From the NCBI GenBank assembly GCA_039654915.1, contig CM077596.1:1984001-2048000 (forward strand): DNA of 64,000 nt, in the 5' to 3' direction. The notes below the pieces were generated by a model. It saw only the letters and a program-made list of their open reading frames with translations. It searched no databases and was not told where the DNA came from. Positions 31,906 to 43,558 of this stretch are shown piece after piece (position 1 is the first letter of the stretch; the number at the start of each line of letters is the position of its first letter). Source of the stretch: Aquilaria yunnanensis. Its lineage: Eukaryota > Streptophyta > Magnoliopsida > Malvales > Thymelaeaceae. The translations under genes were made by a program, and so were the position numbers.

Positions 31906-33663
31906 ACGAACAAAGGTAATAAACTGATGCAGATTAGCTTGGCTTGTCAATATTGTTTAGCTCAACAAAAAAAGGTAAAATAATAATATTACTTTCCTAT
32001 AATATTATTTTCCTAGCATTTTTAAGAATTCTTAAATCAAGCCTATTTTCTTCGAATTTTAGTTGCCGAAGATGAATGAATGATTCTCAGACTTTGCTCC
32101 TCTCTCTATTCGTGCAAAGTGTTTGCTAGCTAATTGTCGATGGAGAAGTTCACTACTGCGACAAAGCTTTGGTTTTTAGCATAATTAGATCTGTTCGCTT
32201 TGTTCATTTCTATCCAGGGACATGGAGTTTTTAATGGTAATCCAAACTTTCACAAATATGTCATCAACCTAGTGAAATCTGGCATCCGCTAATCAAATTT
32301 TCAAAATTGTACCCGTTATACAACTAAATGTAAATAAGAAATTGAGGGACACAAGTGACCACACCAGCGAGTCCATTTAAAAGAAATATCTGTTCATAAA
32401 AAATGAAGATGAGGGAAATTGATTTTGTTGGGACTTGTGCAGAGCTAATTAAGTTAGACAAAACATTCTTAAAGCAGAAGCGGGACTGCAGGAGCAAAAG
32501 GGGAAAGCGTCAAAACTTAAGTTAAAAATGAGAACGGACGTACGAATAGTGAATCAAAACAGAAGAATTATATAACTTAGAACCAAAGCCATTAATGTCA
32601 TTTTTCATTTAAAAAAAATAGATGCCACATTAGTGAAGTTTACTTAATCTCTTTAGTTCTTTCTTTCTTAATTTTTTTTTTATTTTTTTGATGAAAGATC
32701 ATTCTCATTAACGATAAAAAAATTTACAGTATCTATTATAAAAATATAACACTGATGAACAAGGACGCTAAACACTTGATTTAACTATATACCTTCCACA
32801 TTTTTCATGAGTCCTCTTGATACTGTAGAGTGAGGAAAACTCCATTGGATACCTAAAATGGATCTAGCTAGTATCCAAGTCTATCGGAGGTAGATCAAGA
32901 AAAAAAAGTAAAAAACTAACCAACCAATACTCAATCGGTCTAATATATCAACATGTTACTGAAATAAAAAACCATCCAAATGTGAAAAACAGATGATTAC
33001 TATAATTTTTTGCAATTGCAAAAGTAAGTGGAAGAAGTTAATTAAATTATGACCTTGTCACCATGTGTCAGGTTAACAACTTCGCACAGAGAATGCAAAA
33101 AGGCGAAGCATTAATGAAGGCATCTAGCATCCTCAGAAGAAGCTAAGGATTAGTCTCAGTGAAAATATCTAGCAGTTAATCGGGCATTCAAGTGAGGGGC
33201 GGACCAAGGTTTTTAATAAAAGAGGGGCAAAATAAAATTGATCGTATACTATAATTTTTATAAGGGAATTTGATCAATTTTAAGAATGGGCCAAAATATA
33301 TTTTTAAAAATTTTTTTTTTTTAAATTAAAGGTATTTTACAATTTTATATTAGAAGAGTCCGAAGTCCTTGCTAGCTCCCCTCTAATTCCGTTACTGGCT
33401 TTAGGCGTACAAGTACATTATGAATCAGGCAAAAAACTAGCCATACCAATTGTTGATCTAATAAAATGCTTTCTCATATTTGGCCATTTTCACCCTTGAA
33501 AGAACCAAAAGGTTGATGTTTTGATTAACTAAAAGAACATGATAAAGTTAAGGAGGCGGCTTATCACTCATGAAGATGTCCCTAAAAACGCAAGACACTT
33601 ACGGGTTAGAGTATAAAAAATCTCATTAATCGAATAACTAAAAATGGAAAATTAGTAAGATAA
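31906..33663. other. AT-rich intergenic DNA with a possible hAT-type MITE
   Basis: No gene was seen. 33192-33406 has hAT-like ends in degenerate form: GAGGGGCGGACCAAGG on the left, and GCCAGTAACGGAATTAGAGG as the reverse complement on the right. This suggests an old MITE of about 210 bp. No target duplication is clear. Confidence 0.35.
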
Positions 33664-34565
33664 AAGGCTTAATTGCATATGCAATCCCTTAAGTTTGTTG
33701 ACTCTAGCGAGTTAATATTTAAAGTTTAACTCATTAATACTTAATCCCTCAACTTTAGAAAATGTAGTGAGTTAGTTCTTAAATGGATGAAAATGCGGAT
33801 GACGTTTCTTTTTAGGCTGATGTGGCGTGGGGCACAAGTCGGGCTTGGCTGAGAACCATAACATCATTCCCTCTTCTACCTTTTCCTCCACTATGGCCGC
33901 CTCTACCTCTTAACCCATCTCCCTCGATCTCCTTCGCTGCCACCCAAAAGAGAGGACATATGGCGTTGGGCTAATGACGCATTATGTTGGGCAAGAAAAG
34001 ACAACCCATGGGAAGAAAAGGCCGATGATGAGCCGCATTCGATGGGCTGAGGGCTAGGCAAAAACAATTTAATGGGAGAAACAATGGCTGACTGTGTAGG
34101 CGTGAGGAGGAAAAAGGCCAATGAGTTTGATTCGAGGAGGAGGAGAAGCGGTGGGTTTGATTTGAGGAGGACAAAAAGGGGCAAATTTGATTTGAGGAGG
34201 AGAGAGGTGAGGCCGAATTTGATTCGAGGTGGAGAACAGGTGGTGGGCTTGATTCAAGGTGGAGAGGAAGTAGATAATAGGTTGGATTTGATTTAAGGCA
34301 GAGAGAGGCATGGTCGACGGCAAGGCCTGAGGCGGTTTTGATGGAGAAGATGGTGGTAGGTGGTGGCAATGAAAGAAACCCTAATGGCGTCAGGTCACAT
34401 GATAGCCCGTGACCATTCAACGGACCAAGTTACACACACTTCCAAACTTTCAAGACTAAGTCACATATTTGTATAACTTAGAGGACTAAGTCACGATGAG
34501 TCAATCCTTAAGGCCTAACTCGTGCAAGTGTGCAAACTTAAGGGATTGTATACACATTTAAGCAA
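33664..34565. mobile_element. non-autonomous TIR element with GC-rich core
   Basis: The left end (AGGCTTAATTGCATATGCAA, then TCCCTTAAGTTT) and the reverse complement of the right end (TTTGCTTAAATGTGTATACA, then ATCCCTTAAGTTT) match imperfectly over about 30 bases. The 600-bp centre is far more GC-rich than the surroundings and consists largely of purine-rich repeats of the TTTGATTTGAGGAGG type. Frames in it come from the repeat and have no recognisable domain. The superfamily is unsure; MULE-like is possible. Confidence 0.5.
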
Positions 34566-35154
34566 ATAAAAAAAAAAGAACTACTATAAAATTTGATTTA
34601 TCATTTAACTACTAATTAATTTTTTACTATATACTTATATTTCATTTATTTAAAAAGATGTAAACAGCCAACGTAATTTAAAAAATTAAAAAGTAACAAA
34701 CATTATCTGACAACATATAAATTTATCATATTTAATTGTTTAATTATTAAAGATTTTACTTGCAATAACAGTGATGCAAATGCAAAGTTGACCATGACAA
34801 GCGACTCAACAAAATAAAATCTCTATAGCGTATCATTTGTCCCGTTGTCTTGTCCGTATAAACTATAAAGTTCGTTTGGAGACAGAAACAGCTTATTTTG
34901 TCGCACATCTCTCTCATGCATGGCACTGGCTGATTACATTTTCAGAGCAAGACATGACCAACAGCAGGAACTAAAAATGCCCTGTAAGACCCACTTCTAG
35001 AACATGGGACGGCAATACCTAATTAAAATTATTGCTGATGGCCAAATCGTTATTTTTGCTGAATGTCATATTTGATACAAGATAGTATTTTGTTATATTA
35101 TCATACCATATGGTGTAACTAGATATCTTTTCCTTTTTTCAACATCTCTCCCTC
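34566..35154. other. AT-rich region upstream of BAHD copy 2
   Basis: No gene is present. It presumably holds the former promoter of BAHD copy 2. A TATAAACTATAAAG stretch near 34858 is the only TATA-like candidate, about 300 bases from the ATG. Confidence 0.35.
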
Positions 35155-36028
35155 ATGGAATCAGAATCACTTGACTCGGTGAGGATATTAGAGATTGACC
35201 GGGTGACTCCCTTACGGGCCTCGCCAATTAACTCAGCGCCTGAGTTCTCTCGACCCCTCACCCTTTTCGATGCAATTTGGTTCAAGTTCTCTCCGGTAGA
35301 GCGTCTGTTCTTTTATAGCCTCACCGAGTCAACTCTTCCCCTTTTCAACTCGGCAATCATTCCCAAACTCAAGCATTCCCTCTCCTTCACTCTCCTCCAC
35401 TATCTCCCTCGCCGGCTACCTCACCTGGCCCCAAACTTCCCCCAAGCCCCTCATCCTCTATACCCCAAACGACGGCGTCTCCTTTACCGTCTCTGAGTCG
35501 TCCGCCAACTTTGACCGCCTCGCATTCGGAGGCGCCATACTGGCTGTCAACCTCCACCCTTTGGTTCCGAGACTAAACTCGTCCGACGACAATGCTAAAA
35601 TACTATCGCTGCAGATAACGCTGTTCCCTAACCAAGGCTTTTCTATTGGCCGAACGACTCACCACGTTGCTGTCGACGGCAGCGCAGCCACTCGCTTCAC
35701 CAAATCCTGGGCCTACATTTGTAGAAAAATCAGCAGCGATCTTTCAGAAAAGCATGTTCCATTGCCAGAAGACCTAACACCAAATTTTGACACGGCTCTC
35801 ATAAAAGATCCAACGGGGCTCGACTTGTCGCTCTTGGACCGATGGCGGGAAGGGAGAAGCGTGAAAATATCACACGATCTTGGAAAGATTCCTTCAGACG
35901 TTGTTCGGGCGACTTTCGAGCTCACACCTTTTAACGTAGCAACGTTGAGAGCGAAGATCCTGTCCAAGATCGAACAGAAGAAGAAGCAACTTCACTTATC
36001 GACGTATATGGTTGTGGTAGTATATATG

Positions 36029-37230
36029 CAGTGGCGGAGCCAGGATTTTAAGTTGGAGGAGCCGGATTTTATTTTAAAAATGTTAGAGAATTAAGAATTA
36101 GATGTATTTCTATAACGTAAAAAGAAGATAACAAAAATAACTTAAAATATATTAAAATGCTATATTTATAGGTTATACACTTTCAAAATAGCAAGTAAAA
36201 TTTACTAAATCTCAGTTTTCATCCATATAATGAATAAGTGATTATAAGCTTCAAATCCATATCAAATCACGCGTTTTCCTCTCAATGAAAAATTAGTTAT
36301 ATTATTATACATGTACACATGTTCAATTAATATCACATAGCAAATAAAAACATAATACCTTGTGCATCTTGAAGTGGGCACGTCTTTCTTTAAATGCTTA
36401 AAAATCATATATTTTCTTGCCTATTAAAAAGATCCAAACAATCTCTCTTTTAATATAAACAATCAAGTGATTCTTGAGAAAAATATCACTCATGCTATTA
36501 TGAAGTCTTATTTTCACAATTTTCATTACTGAAAATGCTCGTTTTGTTATTGTAGTCAAAATAGGAAGAGTCAATATAAGACGAATCAATCTACCCACCC
36601 AAGGATAAATTTGTTACTTTCTTATTTCATTTAGTCCTCTATACAATCAGTAATTGTAGATATATTTTTTCAATTGTGGATGGTAAGGCACATCAAACTC
36701 ATAATGCTGCAGCTAATATTTCAAATGAATGTTTTCTTATTCAATGAAATCTGAAGAGTAAAAATTGTCAGTCAATCTACATATGTTCTCAATATTAAAG
36801 AACTTATAAAAATTTATAGGATCCAAAACAATACAAAAGAGAAGAAACTCATCATCTGTTTGTTAAAGTACTTCTTCTGTTTCTCATAAAACACATCTTA
36901 GTTAATGCAAAAATTTACAAAAGAAGTGAAAAAGTTGTACTTTTACATTTCTAACCTTTTATAATATAATTAATTATTTTTTATTAAGAGAGTAAAGTTA
37001 ACTGTTTGATGTTAGACTTTTCCTACATTTCTCACACAAATCAACCACATGCATTTATGTATAATTTTAGTGAGATGGAGAAAATTATTACCATTTTATA
37101 TATATACTTCTTAAAAATTATTGTTATGTTTTATAAGTTTTTTATCATTATTTTTACACACACACACATATATATATAATTTGCAAAAAAGTTGGGGGCA
37201 CCCCCCAGGCCCCTATTGACTCCGCCACTG
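36029..37230 (-). mobile_element. deleted hAT element inside BAHD copy 2
   Basis: It has ends CAGTGGCGGAGCCAGGATTT and, as reverse complement on the right, CAGTGGCGGAGTCAATAGGG (11 identical terminal bases). It is flanked by 8-bp duplications TATATATG (36021-36028) and CATATATG (37231-37238), one mismatch. The end motif is characteristic of plant hAT elements. At 1.2 kb it keeps only the 3' end of a transposase on the minus strand. It is distinct from the hAT in BAHD copy 1, with different termini. Confidence 0.9.
36398..36598 (-). pseudogene. hAT transposase C-terminal dimerisation fragment
   Basis: This is a 66-codon frame with LILTLPILTTITKRAFSVMK, then IRLHNSMSDIFLKNHLIVYI. It matches the hAT C-terminal dimerisation domain (LP.L....ERAFS..K..K..LR..M....L..L....E). 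It is all that remains of the transposase in this element. Confidence 0.85.
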
Positions 37231-37778
37231 CATATATGGCCACATGTTTGATTCGATGTAAGCAAGAAATAGAAGACAAAACAGTCATCTTGGCCTGCAC
37301 TGCCGATTTGAGACCGCGTTTAGATCCTCCGGTGCCAGCAACTTACTGCGGGAATTGTGTGGGTGGACGTGTGAGCAGAGGAAAAGTAGTGAACTTGACG
37401 AGCGAGGAGGGGCTTGTCTTTGCCGCTGAATCGCTAAGTGACGCGGTTAAACGCGTGAATGAAGGTATCGTGGAGCGAGGGGAAATTAAAATTTCTTTCT
37501 TGAGGCTACTTCGGGAAGATTTGGAGTCCATACAAATCATTTCGGTTGCCGGGTCGGCCCGATTCGGGGTATACGAGTTGGATTTTGGGTGGGGCAGACC
37601 CGGGAAAGTGCATGTGGTGTCTATAGATAGGAACGGAGCTATTTCAATGAGGGAGAGTGGAGATGTGGTGGGAGGAAGTGAGACAAGCTTGGCTTTGAGG
37701 AGGCAAGAAATGGGCAGTTTTGCTGCTCTTTTTGCTGATGGGCTAAAAGACTCGCCCCTAATAAAGGAAACAATGTAG

Positions 37779-38400
37779 CATGCTTTAAATTCAGAATTTT
37801 AGCTTTTCAGTATATTGTTTGCTAAAATAATAGGGATATTTTGGCTTTCTAGTTTCAAGGTTTCTGTTAGTAGCCTAGTAATTCAGACATCACAGTACTA
37901 AGATCAGGTTGCAATTTTTGGAGATTATTGACTTGCTTGCTTGGATTTTGGGGCAAGTCTTTGATAATTCATTTTATTTAAAAATGGAGAATAGAAAAAT
38001 CGCGATACACTGCCACTCAGGTGTTGATTGCTTGGGATGAATATTTTTTGTAGTTAAAGGGTACTCAAAATTTGCTCCTTTCTTGCTTTGCCAATAAATG
38101 TTCAATTCAACCCAAAATTTCACACTGGAAGTTGGAACTGTATGTAGTGAGTGCTTGTTGGGCATCAATATATATGTTACCACCTCTTTTTGTTAGATCA
38201 CAAGTGGGTTGCTTTGGGCCTATATAAAACATGAGAACATTATTGGGTTTTAGACAGCACTTAGAACTGAAGCCTAATGTTATGTGCCCTGATCCTAAGC
38301 GTGTAATATTATTTTGGTTTAGGCTGTCTAGAACCTAACAATGTTCTCATATTTTGTATAGGCCCAAAACAACGGACCGTTCTAAAATACATGGTGGGTG
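37779..38400 (+). repeat. duplicated 3' flank of BAHD copy 2
   Basis: 37865-38217 is closely similar to the reverse complement of about 50215-50530, downstream of BAHD copy 3. Shared words include TAGCCTAGTAATTCAGACA, TTGGAGATTATTGAC and ATTTAAAAATGGAGAATAGA. It is the 3' flank carried along with the gene in an inverted duplication and shows no gene of its own. Confidence 0.85.
38213..38369. mobile_element. foldback MITE in the duplicated flank
   Basis: The arms 38213-38258 and 38324-38369 are imperfect reverse complements: TTGGGCCTATATAAAACATG against TTTGGGCCTATACAAAATATG read in reverse, with the rest of each arm also matching. Loop is about 65 bases. The homologous flank of BAHD copy 3 (about 50185-50205) runs straight from TTTTGGG to TTCTAAAATAC without it, so it is an insertion in copy 2. 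Confidence 0.75.
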
Positions 38401-38589
38401 ACGGTGTCGCCCCATTTTCCACCGTCCGATCAAAAGATTGGATTTTGGTTTAAAATACTCTTCGCAACTATACTTTTATATTTTTGTCATTTTAGTACCA
38501 AATATTTATTTTGTTTTTCCTAGACTATTCCGTTCAGATCCAGTATGAATAAGTTTTAAAGTGACCTGCTTTTGCAAGTTATAGGTGGT

Positions 38590-39240
38590 AACTCTAAAAG
38601 TGCGACCAGTTTAACCTAAAAAAAAATGATAAAAAACTAAGAAAAGCAAAATTTTTTTTAAAAAAAGCGATTAAAATGAAAAAAAAAATCATAATTTTTC
38701 TTAAAAAGAAAATAAATATAAAAAATAAATTAAATATTAAAAAAGTGATAAATGTTAAAAAATGGTAAATATTTTTAAAAAGTGATAAAAAAAATTAAAA
38801 AAAAATTGAATTTAAAAAAAAAAAGTGATAAATGTTCAAAAAATGGTAAATATTTTTAAAAAGCTATTAAAAACTGAAAAGTGATAAATAATTCTAAAAT
38901 GCAATAAATAATTTTAAAAAATATTAAATAAAAAAACAATAAAAAACTAAAAAAATTGAAATATTTATCAAAAAATTGATTAAATAAAAGAAAGCAATTA
39001 AAACTAAAAAAGCAAATAAATATAAAAAAATTGATTAAATATAAAAAAACTGATAAAATATAAAAAAATTGATAAATGTTAAAAAATGGTAAATATTTTT
39101 TAAAAGCGATTAAAAACCAAAAAAGTTATAAAAATATCTGAAATGTAATAAATATTTTAAAATTTCGATAACAAACTAAAAAAGTGATTTTTTTTAAAAA
39201 AGTGAATAAAATTTAAAAAAAGTGATAAATGTTAAAAAAT
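38590..39240. repeat. A-rich satellite module 1 (AAAAAGTGATAAA-type)
   Basis: Irregular short repeats built on AAAAAGTGATAAATG, AAATGGTAAATATTTTT and AAAAGCGATTAAA. The same module recurs at 42230-42970 and 49495-49870. No gene is present. Confidence 0.85.
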
Positions 39241-39244
39241 TAGT

Positions 39245-39660
39245 AACTTAGGTGTGACCGGGTCACTTTGAAGGTTACCTCAAAAGGTGATTGGGTCACT
39301 TTAAAGTTATCTTAGGTGTGATCGGGTCACTTTGAGAGTAACCTAAAAATGTGACCAGGTTATGTTGAAGGTACCTGCAGTGTGACCGGTCAATATGAAG
39401 GTAACCTAAAAAGGTGACCGGGTGACTTTGAAAGTAACCTAAAAATGTGACCGGGCCACGTTGAAGTTACCTTCGGTGTGACTGGATCGCTTGGAGGGTA
39501 AGCTAAAAATGTGACCGGGTCACATTAAAGGTACCTTCAGTGTGACCGGGTCATATTTAATATAACCTAAAATGGTGATCGGGTCACATTAAAGGTACCT
39601 TCTAGATAGCCAGGTTATCTTTTTAGGTAACCTTCAATATTACCCAGTTACACTTAAGAT
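39245..39660. repeat. GTGACCGGGTCAC tandem repeats
   Basis: About ten diverged units of roughly 37-40 bp are built on GGTGTGACCGGGTCACTTTG and AAGGTAACCTAAAAA. GTGACCGGGTCAC is nearly palindromic. GGTAACC and GGTACC words link it to the neighbouring satellite. Confidence 0.8.
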
Positions 39661-40440
39661 TAACTTAAGGTAAAAATTAGAACCTTATTTATACCAAGAC
39701 TCCTCAAATCATAAACTCTTTATCTCTAAATATTACAAAATTGTTTAATATATCAATCATGGTAAAAACTAATACTGTATAAAAAACCTTAAACAAAACT
39801 CTAACCCTAAACTCTAATCTTAAACTCAGATACTAAACCTAAACCTTAAGCCCTAACCCAAAACATTAACTGAAAACGTAAACCCTAAACATGTACATAA
39901 ATGTTTTGCATTTATTAATTAAAATGTTAAATATGTCAGTTGTAGTTAAAATTAATATTACATGCGAAGTAAACCCACAATAAAATATAAAAAAAATACT
40001 AAACATAACACTAAACCCTAACCCTAACCTTAAATCTTAAATTTATCCTTAGTCCAAAACTATAAACAACTAAATCCTAAGTCCAACCCTAAACCCAAAA
40101 CCATAAACGATACACCTCAACCCTAACACTAAATCTTAATCCCTAGCCTTAATCCCTAAGCCTAAGCTTAACCCCTAACCCTAACCCCAAGCCTAAGCAT
40201 AAGCCTAACCCCTAACTTTAACCCCAAACCCTAACATAACCCTATTCCCTAATTCTTAAGACTACATACATACTTGAGCTTTTAAGACTACATACATTAA
40301 ATCATAAACCCTAACCCTAATTCCTAATCACTAAGCCTTAACCCTAATCATTAAATCCTAACCTTAACCCTAATTCTTAATTCTAGTCTTTAACTCTAAT
40401 CCTTAATCCTTTAACCCTAATCCCTAAACAATTTACAGTA
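39661..40440. repeat. telomere-like (CCCTAAA)n block 1, degenerate
   Basis: Dense ACCCTAA, CCCTAAA and CCTAACC words, interspersed with variants, all lie with the C-rich strand on plus. It resembles old interstitial plant telomere repeats. Similar blocks lie at 41760-41960 and 43060-43500. Confidence 0.8.
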
Positions 40441-40960
40441 CCAATTTAAGGTAATGGTGGTACCAAGTGAAGGTTATAATGGTATAAATTTAAGGTTATA
40501 GTAGTACCTAATTAAGGTTATCGTGGTATCAAGTTAAGGTTATTGTGATACCAAGTTATGGTTATGATGGTATCAAATTAAGGTTACATTAGTATCTATT
40601 TAAGGTTATAGTGGTACCAAGTTATGGTTATTGTGGTACCAAGTTAAGGTTATAGTGATACCAATTTAAGGTTATCGTGGTACTAATTAAAGGTTATAAT
40701 GGTACCAAGTTAAGGTTATAACGGTACCAAGTTAAGGTTACGGTGGTACCAATTTAAGGTTATAATGGTGCTAAGTTAAGGTTGTAGTGGTACCAATTTA
40801 ACGTTATGGTGGTACCAATTTAATGTTATGATGGTACCAAGTTAAGGTTATTGTGATACCTAGTTAAGGTTATAGTGGTACCAAGTTAAGATTATAGTGG
40901 CACCATGTTAAGGTTACAGTGGTGCCAAGATTAGATTATAGTGGTACCAAGTTAAGGTTA
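40441..40960 (-). repeat. 22-bp GGTACC satellite, reverse orientation
   Basis: About 24 monomers of the type GGTACCAAGTTAAGGTTATA plus two bases lie here. It is the reverse complement of the large array at 45150-49445. It meets forward-oriented monomers at 40960/40961 in the palindrome AAGGTTATAACCTT. Confidence 0.9.
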
Positions 40961-41520
40961 TAACCTTAAATTGGTAACACTTTACTGGTTCACTCGGTTA
41001 CCCTAGGATAATAACCTTAACTTGGTAATGCTATAACCTTAACTTGGTACCTCTATAACCTTAACTTGGAACCACTTTAACCTAATTTCTGTACCATTTT
41101 CACCCGTTCACCTAGTCACAATCAGATAATAACCTTAATTTGATACCACAATAACCATAACTTGGTACGACTAGAACCTTAAGCTGGTACCATTGAACCT
41201 TACTTTGGTACCAATATAACCTTAAGTTGATACCAGTATAACCATAATTTGGTACTAGTAGAACCTTAAATTGGTACCACTAAACCTTAAATTGGTATCA
41301 GTATAACCTTAACTTGATACTATCAGAACCCTAACTTGGTACCACAATAACCTTAACTTGGTATCACAAAACCTTAATTTGATACCATTATAACCTTAGC
41401 TTGGTACCATTGACACCTTAATTTGATACCACAATAACCATTACTTGGTACCATTAGAACCTTAAACTGGTACCCTTTAACTTTATTTTGGTACCAATAT
41501 GAACTTAAGTTGGTACCAAT
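40961..41520 (+). repeat. 22-bp GGTACC satellite, forward orientation
   Basis: Monomers of the AACCTTAACTTGGTACCACT type appear from the palindromic junction onward. Some lines are more diverged (for example CACTCGGTTACC near 40993 and CACCTAGTCACAATC near 41107). Confidence 0.9.
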
Positions 41521-42229
41521 TTCTTTTTATGAAAAAACGTATACCCTAATACTGAACAGATAAAGAAATTGAACAAGATCACTAATTCAAACAAAACCCC
41601 CTGTAATACTATTTTTTTATGAAATTTTACTTTTTAAATAGTAAAAAAGATATATTTCTTTCATCTTTCTTAATTTATTTACTATTTAGAAATGAAGCAA
41701 ATAATCTAGATATATGGAGTAATATTTATTTTATATAGATTTTATATACTTTATATAATAACCTAAACCTTAATCTCTAACCCTAAACATCAACTCTAAT
41801 TCTAAACCCTAATACTAAATCCTTAAGCCTAAAAGTAATCATAATCCTAACCCCTTAATCCTATACCCTTATCATTAACCTTAACCATAATCCTAACATT
41901 AAATCCCTAACCCTAAACATAATCCTAATCCTAACTTGTTAATCCTAAAACAAAACACCTTAATCATCTGAAGTAATATTTATTTTATATAATTATATAC
42001 ATTATTGATATCATTAGTTAATAATTATACTTTTGTAGGTCTAAAAAGAAATGATTTATTCGTTTGAATATATTTAATAATATGTGTGATTATTACATTT
42101 AATAAAGTAAATATCATTAAATATAAATCTATTAATTAACTATACTTTTTACTAAATACATATTTATACTTATTATTATATTAGTATTTCATATTATGAA
42201 CACATATTTTAAATGCAATAAATATTTTA
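41521..42229. repeat. spacer with telomere-like block 2
   Basis: AT-rich sequence, then degenerate CCCTAA repeats (41760-41960), then AT-rich sequence to 42229. 41960-42090 is the near-identical empty counterpart of the sequence flanking the TRIM array (43500-43563 and 45048-45125). No gene is present. Confidence 0.75.
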
Positions 42230-42975
42230 AAAAAGTGATAAAAAACAAAAAAAAAGTGACAATTTCTTAAAAAAAGCGACAACATGTTAAAAAAGGCTAT
42301 TACATGTTAAAAAAAGCGATAACATTTAAAAAAAAGTGATAAATGTTTAAAAAAATGGTAAATTTTTTAAAATACTAATAAAAAATAAAAAAGTGATAAA
42401 TAATTATGAAGTGCAACAAATAATTTAAAAAAAGGATTAAATTAAAAAAATAAGCGAAACACATCTACAAAAAGTGATATTTTTTTAAAAAATAGTGATT
42501 AAATATACAAAAAAGCTATTAAAACTAGAAAAAGTGAAAAAATTTTAAAATGATTAAATATAACAAAAAGCAATAAAATATATAAACAAGTGATCAATGT
42601 TGACAAAATTGTCAATATTTTTAAAAAGTAATTAAATACTGAAAAACTGATAAAAACATCTAAGATGCAATAAATTTTTTTAAAAAGTGATAAAAATATA
42701 AAAAAAGTGACATAATATAGGAAAAAAGTGATTAAGTATAAAATAAGCGTTTAAATATAAAAAAGTGATAAAACTGGAAAAAAAGTGAAAAATGTTGAAA
42801 AAATGGTAAATATTTTTTAGAAGCTATTAAAAACCGAAAAGTGATAAATAATTCTAAAATGCAATAAATATTTTACAAAAACATTTAAATAAAAAAAAGT
42901 GATACAAAACTAAAAGTAGCAAAAAAAATTTCAAAAAAGTGATTAAATATAAAAAAAAATGATAAAAATTAGTAC
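42230..42975. repeat. A-rich satellite module 2
   Basis: The same AAAAAGTGATAAA, AAATGGTAAATATTTTT and AAAAGCGATAAC words occur as in module 1. It is preceded by TTAGTATTTCATATTATGAA, a junction phrase that recurs before module 3. Confidence 0.85.
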
Positions 42976-43059
42976 CAAATAGATTATCACATCTGATTAA
43001 TTTTTAATAATTAGTTTAAAAATTACACTTATCTTCCTCCGATTTTATAAACATATTAC

Positions 43060-43505
43060 AAAATCTTATAATGACCTAAACTTTAATCTCTAACCCTAAA
43101 CATCAACCTTAAGCTCTAAACCTAACCTTAAACCCTAATTGTATATTCAGTGACCTGTTCGATGAAAGAACTCTAACACTACATGTAACCCTAGCTTTAA
43201 TTATAATCCTAATCCTCAACCCTAAATGAATTACTAACCCTAACCTTAAATACCTAAACATAACTCTAACCCAAACCATAACCCTAAACCCTAAACATTG
43301 ACCTAACCTTAATTCTTGATCCCTTACCCTAAACCCTAATTCCTAATCCTAAATCCTAATACTAAATCCCTAACCCTAAAAGTAATCCTAATCCTAACCC
43401 TTAATCCTAAACCCTTATCATTAACCTTAACCATAATCCTAACATTAAATCCCTAACCGTAAACATAATCCTAATCCTAACCTATTAATCCCAAAACAAA
43501 ACGCC
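43060..43505. repeat. telomere-like block 3, degenerate
   Basis: CCCTAA-type repeats occur with long stretches shared with block 2 (for example AAATCCCTAACC, then ATAATCCTAATCCTAACC). This indicates a larger duplicated module. Confidence 0.8.
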
Positions 43506-43558
43506 TTAATCATCTGAATTAATATTTATTTTATATAATTATATACATTATTGATATC

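Larger units (their letters stand above)
35155..37778 (+). pseudogene. BAHD acyltransferase copy 2 (malonyltransferase-like), recently broken
   Basis: It starts MESESLDSVRILEIDRVTPL, with TLFDAIWFKFSPVERLFFY typical of flavonoid/phenolic glucoside malonyltransferases. The catalytic HHVAVDG (HxxxD, His codon at 35663) is intact, as is the structural DFGWGRP motif at 37581-37595 near the end. The gene ends at the stop before 37779. There are only two lesions: a frameshift near 35408 in a CT run, consistent with loss of 2 bp, where HYLPLAGYLTWP is expected, and a 1202-bp hAT insertion at 36029 after VVVVYM. The frame resumes exactly at MATCLIRCKQ (37236). No host intron is seen, as is usual for this clade. 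Substrate cannot be told from sequence. Confidence 0.9.

Noticed and set aside
33903..34420. Overlapping 84-149-codon minus-strand frames rich in Ser, Pro and Asn
   Set aside because: Produced by short-period purine-rich repeats in the TIR element core; open in several frames at once.
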